Assembly (NCBI GenBank): GCA_018398765.1
Contig: JAHBMJ010005370.1
Span: forward strand, 5,399 to 18,651
Direction: 5' to 3'
DNA: 13,253 nt
Source: Chromera velia
Taxonomy: Eukaryota > Sar > Chromeraceae
Made by a program: the position numbers and the translations under genes. The notes under the pieces were generated by a model that saw nothing but the letters and a program-made list of their open reading frames with translations, ran no database searches and was not told where the DNA came from. This document shows, in pieces, positions 7,128 to 13,253 of the stretch (the stretch's first letter is position 1; every line of letters begins with the position of its first letter).

Positions 7128-10100
7128 ATGCACACAGGATTCTACCCCCTCCTCTTTGTTGTGGCAGTTGGACTTTCCCCGGATGTTCTCCACTCATGCT
7201 TCCAGCATCAGGCCCGTGCAGTCGGGCAGGGTGGCTCTTTCCCCTCCACTGCTGCGGACTTTGAAGGTTACGCTAAACGAATCAACGACATGGGCCCGCT
7301 GGCCAAGATTGTGGAGGGCACGTGTCATTATCTAGCTCGGTAAGGCTCTGAAATATCCCAGACGGATGGAGCCGATGTTGCAACAGAGCGTCTGAGACGT
7401 TAAACTTTGCAACAGAGTAACAGTCGGAGTTTCCCACCGGCCTACCCAACTGTGGACCAAGTGGACATCCTCTACCACATCACGTCGGACTTTCTTGCAG
7501 ACACGCTTGACGACACAGAGAACCTGTTTGATAAGATCTTCCCAGGGCTGGGGGGCAAGGTTTCTCCTGAGAACATTTATGGGGAGTCCGTGGGATTGAA
7601 AGGAAATGGGATTCCGCCTTCAGTCGAAGAGGCGCTGTCGGGGTCAGTTCGTCATTGAGTTATACATATGGCCTTCCAAGCTGCTAGTCTCTTTGTTTCC
7701 GTCCATCTCTTGTTTGCGTACAACGACAAAGCAAAACAAAAAAGAAGAGAAGAGAAGCGGCGAAGACGAGCATCGGCAAGCAAAAAAAAGAGGCCCCTTT
7801 CAATGTGGTTGTCCTTCCTTCCATCCGGGCACGCCGAGTACTTCCTTTCAATCTGCCAGCCTAATTCTGCTCCTGCTCTTTTAGGCACTCCGTCTGATGA
7901 AGAAGAAATTGAACATGGATGTGTACGTAGGGCTGAGCTCGTGATTGATCATAAGTGCGAGTGAATCATTGAGTAAATGAAAGAATGAGACAGTGAATAA
8001 CTGAGTAGATGAGCGAGTGAATGAGTGGATGAATGAGGGAGTGAGTGATTGATTGCAGGCCCTCTTCCTTCATCCCCACGGGAGGCAATCTGATGGGTCT
8101 GGACCAATTCATTTCCTCCAATTTTGGCAACGTCTCCTGTAGCGGGGACTCTCCTTTCGACTTTAACACGACGTTAAACTTTTTGGACCCGACTCTGGTC
8201 GGGCCCCCCACCGATATTGACATCATCTTTGAAGGTCCCTTTGGGTCCAATCAGACTTTTCGAGTCAGAAATCTGCCAACAGCAGACCTCACGTTCCCTC
8301 AACAAGACGTCGGGGTTGAGTTTCCTCCTAGCATAGCTACCTTGGGAAACTTCACAAACGAAGAAATTGAGGAAGATGAAAACACGGAAGGGCCAGAAAC
8401 CAGTCTCGTCAAGAAAATCTAGAACGCCACTGGAGGAGCGGGACAGCTCTTCGACCGGATTCCCTTGAACATCTCTGTGGCTCGTCTCAGTAGATGCGCA
8501 CAGGATTTGGTCTACAGCCTTGCCGGCCCGGAGGCGGGAAGCGGATACGATCGGCTGCTTCCCCCAGGTAGGTATGTGCGTTGTCATGCATGTGTTTGTA
8601 TGCATTTTACTTCTCCCTCTGGACTATTTTTGAAATCAGAAGACAGCCAGAGAGGTGCACAAGCAGAAATAAGAAGAAGAATAGATAGATGAACAAGCAG
8701 CAAGAGAGACACGAACAGAGACAGGGACAAATAGATAGACAGACTCCTTGTTTTCTTCTCCTACTCTTTTGGGGAGATTGAAAGGCATACAAGTAGACAG
8801 ACAGAACAATAGATGCATAGACCTACACACGCGCAAGTTCAGAGAGAAAAGTGGACACACAACCACACACACACAAACACACACACGTGTACACAAGCAC
8901 ACACGAGTACACAGAAAGACCCATGCACGTACAGCTAGAGAGAGTAAGAGGATCGAAGAAACTGCCTTGGGTAACTTCACAATCGAAGAAATTGAGGAAG
9001 ATGAAAACACGGAAGGGCCAGAGACCAGTCCTCTCCAGAAAATCTAAAACGCCACAGGAGGAGCAGGTCAGCTTTTCGACCGGAGGCTGAGTGAGTGGCT
9101 CAGGCTACTAGGTAGAATATTTTCTTCATGTTTACGATTTCTGTAATTTGACATTCGGTTTCACAATGCTCACGCTCCATGTATGTATCCATATTTTCTT
9201 CATGTTTGCTGTTTCTGTAATTTAACAATCGGTTTCACTATTCTTACGCTCCATGTATGTATCTATTTCAGGCTCCACAAGTGGCCATACAACACAAGGT
9301 GTCTTTTTTTCAATATCACACCTCTTTCTCTCATAGTCCTCCCCCTCTCTCTCTGTACGTGTGCGTTGCAGTGCTGGATAACTGCTCCGGGGACCCTGAC
9401 CGCGACCCATCCCAGCCTGAGAAGAACCAAAGGGAAAAGGGTGGAGACTCTCAACGTTCTCAACCACTGACAGTTTTCTTCAATCAAGACGAAAGAGAGA
9501 AAGAAACAGAAATGCAGCCAGAGGTACAGAGGGTGTCAGAAGAAGAATGGAGTCCCCCAGCAAGTTTTTACAGAGACGATATCCCCCTCCCTTCCCCTTC
9601 TTCAGGGAGCCAACCCACTTCAATACTGACAGCATCTGCAGAGAAGAAACCCCCAAAGAAAACTGACACCTCCCCACGAGAGAACGGCCGTCGAGCTTTT
9701 TCTTCTTCCATCGTCCCCCCCCTCGATCTCTCCGATCCCATTGCCAAAGCTGGTATACCGTCTCCTTTCTGTCCTCAGCTTCAAGCAAACGGGGTAGAGG
9801 TTCAGTGGACAACCAGGAAGGAACAACCCATGTCCCTGAAACCAGTGGGATTCCTTTGCGATTTATGGAGGGACAGGGAAGACCCCACCAAGTGGGTCGC
9901 AGTTCAGAAGTCTGAGACAGCAGGAAGCAGGGGATACTGCAAAGGCCCCAATGTCTGCCTCCAGCATCCGCACGAACTCATTTTCCACGATCAATGGCAG
10001 AGACTGAGACACAAAATGACTGATGATCGGAAGGCTGAGTGGAAAACAATTCTCGCCAGTAATCACTGGAGGAAGAGACCTGACCACAAATATGACTCAG

Positions 10101-13071
10101 GTCTGCAAGTGATTGCCCTTCTCTTCTTATTAACACTTTAGTTGGCAGCATCACTACATTCGTTTCCATTTTCAGGTTGGAGTTCGATCTTCTCTCGCCA
10201 ATCTGAAACAACCAACCCTCTGAGTCCCCCCAAACCCCCTCTCAAGCCCGCTTCCCCGTCTGATCTGACTTTTGAGAGCCTGTCTGACTATCCTCCCTCG
10301 CACACTAACACGATGTCGGTCAACTTCGAGGGGGATGCAGAGCACTCTTCAAAAAAACATGATCTCCTAGGCAGTTTCCCCCTCATTGGTCTTTCAGCTA
10401 TCCATCATGCCAGTTCCCCCGCCTCGTCATGTTCCTCAGAGAGATGCGCAGAGGAGAATTCAGCGCATGAGGGAAGCGAGCGGGGACGTCAGACTCCCAC
10501 ACATATTCAACAACCCCCAATTGAGGACATCTTCACCCCCGTAATCCCAGACATCCACACCTACAAAGAAGCGAACAGGGCATGTAAAGAGGAAGTCAAG
10601 AGGCTCTCCCTGCTGCTCTTTCATCTTCCCGATGACACGGCACCCGATTTTGACTCCATTATTGTGCGATGGAATAATCAGCTCGGTAACCCACTCGTCT
10701 TCCCCCTATTGAAGAACCGACTACAAAAATTACAAGACATTCAAATTGTTCAAATGCAGCACAGAGGTGAGAGACGTTCGTCTTGGGTTGCTTTATTTTT
10801 CTCTCCCCCACTTTTCTGGTGTCAAACCACTCAGGAGTCCGCAGATTCCTACCTGTACTGCTGGGACATGGTTGTTTGGGGCTGGGGGGGGTGCATGTTT
10901 GGTAGGCCATCGGATTTGGATGTGTTCAGAAAATTTTTCAGGCCACTAGTCAGATTTGCCCACAAAGTGTCAGAGAACATCATTCAGCCTGCAGAAGATT
11001 TCCACCACTTGCCGACCAACCTTCCCTCCCTGCATAAGTACGGCCAGCAAGTCTCTTTCAGAATCCGAGTAGCTCGCAACTTGCGTCGCTTCCCTCTACC
11101 TTCCCGAATGTCTGTTCAAGACCGGGAGGATCTGCTTCAGTCTGTGAAAGAAGCAATGATGGAGGTGGAAGAAGGGTCGTTCTACACATTGGCAGAGTGC
11201 CCTGCAGACTTGGTTGAACAACTGCAAAAAAACCGAGTCCTTTTCCCCCCGAGCTCTTAATATTTTGAGGACGCAGGAGTTAACAGGGATTGGCTTGTAG
11301 GGAGGGGGGGCTTCATTTCCTCAGACCGTGTAGTGTATTTGTGGGTAGGAGAAGAGGATCACCTGAGGCTGCAGGTGATCTCGGGAAGTGCCGATTTCGA
11401 TGTCCTTTTCTCCCGTCTCTCAGCAGTTTTGTCTCAACTGGAGTTGCAGCTTGCAACGGAGAGTGAGAGAGAGAGAGGAGTGAGAACATTTGCATATGAT
11501 GAGGAGTTTGGATTCATAACATCGTGCCCTTCAAATATAGGGACAGGCATGCGAGTTTCCGTCCTTGCAACATTCCCTCTGTTCTCTTCATACATTCGAG
11601 AGTGGGCACATTCGATGGGACTGCAGGTGAGGGGACAAAGGGGGAAAGTGAGTGATGTTTCTTATGGTAGCCTCATCGACCTCTCTCCTCGCCAAAGATT
11701 CGGTCCATCAGAGACCCAGATTCTTTCTTCACTGATCGTTTTTAAATCAGTGAGCCATTTGCTGCACGCACATCAGAGAGTCCTCTCCATGGTGCAGTAC
11801 GCCCATCAACTGCCTCGACTCTTATGGGAATCTCTGCAGACGTGCAGAGGCGGTTGTTTTTCCGTTGTGAGAGCACCTGAAATCCCCCAATAAAGCACCT
11901 CTGATTTCTCTCTGATTCGCAACACTCTCTTTGATCATGAGAACTCCGGCAGCACGTCTTCGTTACCAAAGGTTAGAATTTCAAAGGAGAGAGAAGGTGG
12001 AAAGGGGGGGGAGATTCAGGTGACTTATGGTCTGCCTCCTGAGAGCGTGTCCTCGGCCTCAGAAACCGATCCGGAAGGGGAAGAGAAAAAGAGTGAGTAG
12101 CACGTCTTCCTTAACAACGTAGCCGTACAGCCCATTCCTTTCGTTCCTCTTTCCAAGGAAGAAGAGGATGCTGTTGGCCCGAAACAGAAGCACCAGCAGA
12201 TTTCCAGTGGGCCTGTGCCCCTCCAGGCAGGGACGGGGGAACTTCGCTGGAAAGAAGCGCGGGAAAGAGCTGCAAAATCAGTTCAGGTTGAGAAAGAGCA
12301 ACGACAGAGAAGGAGAGAATCAAAAGCGCTGTCCGACTTTTCTGCTCTTAATCAGAAGCTACAGAAAGTGCGAGAAGCAAGGCTGAGGGAAGAGCACTCT
12401 CTGACAATGCGATGGCAGGAGTAGTCACAAAAAGCCAGTCAGACTGCAGAGGCAGCAAGGGAGGAGAAGAGGAAGAGGAAGTTAGAGCGAGTGCAACAAG
12501 AGTCCCAGGACCTTCAAAAAAATGCGGCAAAGATCCAGGCCACTCGAGAAGAAAGGTAACAGCGCTCTCAGTGGGTATGAACATGCAGCTCAAAGTTGCT
12601 CAGCCTGGCTCTCTGCCAGATTGTGCATATATCAGGCGGCCTGCAAAAGCACTTTGCGATCATTGGGGGGGGGGGAGGCTTTTTTTGATGTAGTACTCAG
12701 CTGTACAGACCGGGATAACCGTCCTCATCTACTTCTGACAGTCTCTAAGCTCAAATGTGCTTGGAGGCAAACAATGATCTTGCAGTCTTTACTTCGATCC
12801 TAACTTTGATCTTGTTTCCTTTTTCTTGTCCCCCCCTCCCTCTTTCCCTCTCTTCATCCAGTCAGGATGTGTTTTCATGTGAGTAAACTTCCAGGTCTGG
12901 GAGGGTTGCTTACTTAAAGTTGCCAGTCGAGATCTTCTTTGGCTGCTGCAAAAACAATGACTTCATGTCATCTCTGCTGCATGCACAGGTCCAACCTTCT
13001 TCATGCGTACGTTGTCTGCCTCCATGCGTGACGTCAGATTGTATGATCATAGAGTGTACATTCAAACGTGA
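7128..13071 (+). CDS. Multi-exon gene: sequon-rich N-terminal domain, phosphagen kinase, coiled coil
   Basis: Proposed exons: 7128-7339, 7424-7642, 8059-8567, 8935-9090 (possibly a cassette), 9272-9298, 9372-10100, 10176-10766, 10845-12555, 12862-12878, 12989-13071. All junctions are GT-AG, phases agree, and the total of 4,254 nt is divisible by three. The start ATG 7128 gives a hydrophobic leader (MHTGFYPLLFVVAVG), but TTGTTGTGGCAG up to 7167 could be an intron end instead, making the true N terminus unknown. Domains in order: leader; lumenal-type region with sequons at 8165, 8249, 8348, 8423, 8468 and 9380; Pro/Ser-rich linker; Trp-rich segment; phosphagen kinase; coiled coil; short tail ending at TGA 13069. 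In-frame TAG 8420, TAA 9045, TAA 11258 and TAG 12422 lie inside these exons. The family role would be reversible phosphoryl transfer between ATP and a guanidino compound. Two separate genes remain possible. Confidence 0.55.
7340..7423 (+). other. Probable 84-nt intron
   Basis: CTCG|GTAAGG to AGTAACAG|TCGG. Removing it keeps the frame and eliminates two in-frame TAA codons (7341 and 7401). The pyrimidine tract is weak. The frame is also open through it if TAA is sense. Confidence 0.5.
7643..8058 (+). other. 416-nt intron carrying a GAGT/GAAT repeat
   Basis: Donor after the second base of a Gly codon (TCGG|GTCAGT), acceptor GATTGATTGCAG|GCCC; the phase matches exactly. The intron holds poly-A/purine DNA and a degenerate (TGAG/TGAA)n tract at about 7966-8052. 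A short open stretch at 7885-7926 lies between CTCTTTTAG and GTACGTAGG and could be an extra exon, but in the frame set by the upstream exon it meets TGA. Confidence 0.65.
8568..8934 (+). other. 367-nt phase-1 intron with a CA microsatellite
   Basis: Strong donor CCCCCAG|GTAGGTATG. The acceptor GCACGTACAG at 8934 is preceded by CA repeats (about 8842-8910) rather than pyrimidines, so it may be weak and the next exon may be skipped. If it is skipped, the intron runs to 9271. Confidence 0.5.
8935..9090 (+). CDS. 156-nt duplicated cassette exon of the main gene
   Basis: Positions 8965-9082 duplicate, without an indel, 8342-8459 of the preceding exon (ALGNFTIEEIEEDENTEG here, TLGNFTNEEIEEDENTEG there). 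The exon ends at a perfect donor, GCTGA|GTGAGTGG. Both ends are phase 1 and the length is 52 codons, so inclusion or skipping keeps the frame. Of about 12 changed codons over 40, seven are silent, counting TAG (8420) against TAA (9045) at the same codon. This is the exon's only in-frame stop under the standard code, so inclusion would truncate the protein unless that codon is read as sense. A poison exon is the alternative view. Confidence 0.5.
   Translation, partial: LERVRGSKKLPWVTSQSKKLRKMKTRKGQRPVLSRKSKTPQEEQVSFSTGG
9091..9271 (+). other. Intron containing a 74-bp tandem duplication
   Basis: Positions 9117-9190 and 9191-9264 are adjacent copies, both starting ATATTTTCTTCATGTTT and ending CTCCATGTATGTATC. 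The second copy leads straight into the acceptor ATTTCAG|GCTCC. Confidence 0.75.
9299..9371 (+). other. 73-nt intron
   Basis: ACAAG|GTGTCTT to a long CT-rich tract and GCGTTGCAG|TGCTGG. Phase 1 on both sides. The 27-nt exon before it (9272-9298) encodes GSTSGHTTQ across the junctions. Confidence 0.65.
9770..10100 (+). other. Trp-rich segment of unknown function in the main protein
   Basis: About 110 residues contain at least six Trp spaced 10-20 apart (VEVQW, CDLWRD, PTKWVA, HDQWQR, AEWKT, NHWRK) with four Cys (FCPQL, LCDLW, YCKG, VCLQH). It is globular in character, unlike the Pro/Ser/Glu-rich linker on each side. I do not recognise a family. It precedes the kinase core by about 230 residues. 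Confidence 0.45.
10101..10175 (+). other. 75-nt intron with an in-frame TAG
   Basis: GACTCAG|GTCTGCAAG to TTCCATTTTCAG|GTTGG restores DSG-WSSIF across the junction. The TAG at 10139 is the only stop, and splicing removes it. Confidence 0.7.
10767..10844 (+). other. 78-nt intron at the start of the kinase core
   Basis: Donor CACAGAG|GTGAGAG is strong. The frame needs an acceptor with matching phase, and GAGTCCGCAG (10844) fits. Other AGs at 10905 and 10941 give the wrong frame and would delete kinase sequence. Confidence 0.65.
10845..11866 (+). CDS. Phosphagen (ATP:guanidino) kinase core domain
   Basis: Family motifs appear in the expected order. The helical N-domain ends with SDLDVFRKFFRPLV, like the usual ESYxVFxxLFDPVI. 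RIRVARNL (11060) keeps both nucleotide-binding Arg of the family's TRVRxGRS. FYTLAECPADLVEQL then VLF match the FYPL...LF segment. RDWLVGRGGF, GEEDHLRL (11348, catalytic Glu and Arg), ITSCPSNIGTGMRVS (11516, reactive Cys and phosphate-binding Arg), LQVRGQRGK (flexible loop Arg) and YGSLIDLSPRQRFGPSE match the C-domain. The Glu that arginine kinases carry after RGTRG is Lys here, so the substrate may not be arginine. Length is about 340 codons, close to the usual 350-380. TAA at 11258 falls inside a gap-free alignment between VLF and RDW. A donor at 11867 may end this exon. Confidence 0.85.
11258..11260 (+). other. In-frame TAA inside the kinase core
   Basis: The codon occupies one residue position in a gap-free stretch of 37 residues shared with arginine kinases (FYTL to RDW). 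No intron with acceptable sites and a length divisible by three removes it: the best is 57 nt with a poor GTTGAA donor. Confidence 0.8.
11867..11941 (+). other. Possible 75-nt intron after the kinase core
   Basis: CCGTT|GTGAGAGC to CTCTTTGATCATGAG|AACTCC is in phase and removes TAA 11891. That TAA overlaps AATAAA, so under the standard code a stop there is also thinkable. The coding-like frame continues well beyond it. Confidence 0.4.
12093..12161 (+). other. Possible 69-nt intron in the C-terminal region
   Basis: A perfect donor, GTGAGTAG, lies at 12093, followed by a CT-rich tract at 12132-12155. The first AG (12157) gives the wrong frame, and the next (12161) keeps it. Removal eliminates TAG 12098. 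Confidence 0.35.
12200..12555 (+). other. Charged coiled-coil tail of the main protein
   Basis: About 115 residues are rich in Glu, Lys, Arg, Gln and Ala with regular Leu/Val/Ala spacing (WKEARERAAKSVQVEKEQ, LNQKLQKVREARLREEH, RKRKLERVQQESQDLQ). TAG at 12422 interrupts it between RWQE and SQKASQ, with the same style of sequence on both sides. The likely role is dimerisation or anchoring of the kinase; this is inference. Confidence 0.6.
12556..12861 (+). other. 306-nt intron with a strong acceptor
   Basis: Donor GAAAG|GTAACAG (an alternative GTATGA lies at 12575), then a long CT tract ending CTCTTCATCCAG. The TAA at 12557 is part of this donor and not an internal stop. The intron contains one copy of the 91-bp repeat. 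Confidence 0.5.
12574..12664. repeat. 91-bp direct repeat, copy A
   Basis: This matches 13163-13253 at about 90% without gaps. It starts at the possible donor GGTATGAAC and includes CTCAAAGTTGCTCAGCCTGG. Confidence 0.9.
12862..12878 (+). CDS. 17-nt microexon of the main gene
   Basis: It is bounded by an excellent pyrimidine tract and acceptor (TCTCTTCATCCAG) and a perfect donor (GTGAGT). Using exon end 12555 it encodes SQDVFS and puts the next exon in its only long open frame. Confidence 0.5.
12989..13071 (+). CDS. Candidate last exon of the main gene
   Basis: Acceptor CTGCATGCACAG at 12988. In the frame set by the microexon it reads CPTFFMRTLSASMRDVRLY and ends DHRVYIQT before TGA 13069-13071. 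A possible donor GTGAAG at 13068 overlaps the TGA, so the gene may continue. No family is recognised. Confidence 0.4.
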
Positions 13072-13088
13072 AGGTGTGCTGCTGAAGA

Positions 13089-13163
13089 ATGGTTTTCTTA
13101 ATTCCGCTTTTGTTGAATTTAAATTTGTATTCGAGATGCCGGTGTGACAGTAAGCAAGAGAAG
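13089..13163 (+). CDS. Weak candidate first exon of a further gene
   Basis: An ATG opens 25 codons with a signal-peptide-like start (MVFLIPLLLNLNLYS) and runs to AAG|GTATGAAC, a possible donor at the edge of repeat copy B. In frame, the next codons are GTA TGA. The evidence is only hydrophobicity and the donor. Confidence 0.15.
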
Positions 13164-13253
13164 GTATGAACAGGCGGCTCAAAGTTGCTCAGCCTGGCTC
13201 TCTGCCAGATCGTGCATGTGTCAAGCGGCCTGCAAAAGCACTTTACGATCGTT
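13163..13253. repeat. 91-bp direct repeat, copy B, reaching the window edge
   Basis: Second copy of 12574-12664, cut by the end of the window, so the true repeat may be longer. It too begins at AAG|GTATGAAC, a possible donor. Confidence 0.9.

Noticed and set aside
7668-7964. A 98-codon plus-strand frame between two exons
   Set aside because: It lies in a phase-matched intron, starts in poly-A/purine DNA and is Lys/Arg low-complexity. Only 7885-7926 has splice-like borders, and its frame does not fit.
9754-9779. A GTATACC...TCCTCAG segment that looks like an intron
   Set aside because: It would be only 26 nt and would break the frame, whereas reading through it keeps the frame and gives ordinary protein sequence.
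11867-11893. TAA 11891 overlapping AATAAA as the true end of the kinase gene
   Set aside because: The same frame continues for about 220 codons without TGA and encodes a coherent coiled coil, and an in-phase 75-nt intron explains the TAA. It is not fully excluded.
12578-12580. TGA 12578 as the stop codon of the main gene
   Set aside because: GTAACA at 12556 is a usable donor, and joining to the strongly bounded microexon opens a further frame. It remains a fallback end if the microexon is not used.

Overview
This is a nuclear eukaryotic window. It has long stretches of microsatellite and low-complexity DNA, one split gene whose exons join through GT-AG introns of about 70-420 bases, and no operon-like packing. 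Nothing pins down the species. A phosphagen (guanidino) kinase, short introns, CA and CTGC/CTGT repeats and TGCATGCA-type words would suit a protist, perhaps an alveolate, but that is inference.

Layout. 1-126 is a CA/GA microsatellite. 619-1135 is a tandem duplication of about 0.26 kb that carries, on the minus strand, two copies of a candidate 66-nt exon (788-853 and 1049-1114). A third candidate minus-strand exon lies at 1377-1679. All three have phase 1 at both ends and may belong to one gene running leftward. 1680-3250 shows no gene I can support. 3250-4680 is AT-rich and looks like decayed mobile DNA: a 209-bp element with 10-bp inverted ends, a hairpin, and a decayed tandem repeat next to a small ORF. 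4806-6130 is low-complexity DNA with CTGY tetranucleotide tracts. 6131-7127 is probably the 5' flank of the main gene.

The main gene runs on the plus strand from about 7128 to 13071 or beyond. Its exons agree in phase over nearly 6 kb. The predicted protein is about 1,400 residues: a possible signal peptide, a domain rich in N-glycosylation sequons, a Pro/Ser-rich linker, a Trp-rich segment, a recognisable phosphagen kinase core (10845-11866), and a long charged coiled coil. I do not know this architecture from any described phosphagen kinase. The N-terminal half could instead be a separate gene.

The coding frame crosses TAA/TAG codons without losing frame. Four cannot be removed by a plausible intron: TAG 8420, TAA 9045 in a duplicated exon at the matching position, TAA 11258 inside the kinase fold, and TAG 12422 inside the coiled coil. 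No TGA occurs inside the coding exons. The options are reassignment of TAA/TAG (probably to Gln), stop readthrough, or a young pseudogene. Several other in-frame stops sit in plausible introns of about 70-85 nt and should not be counted.
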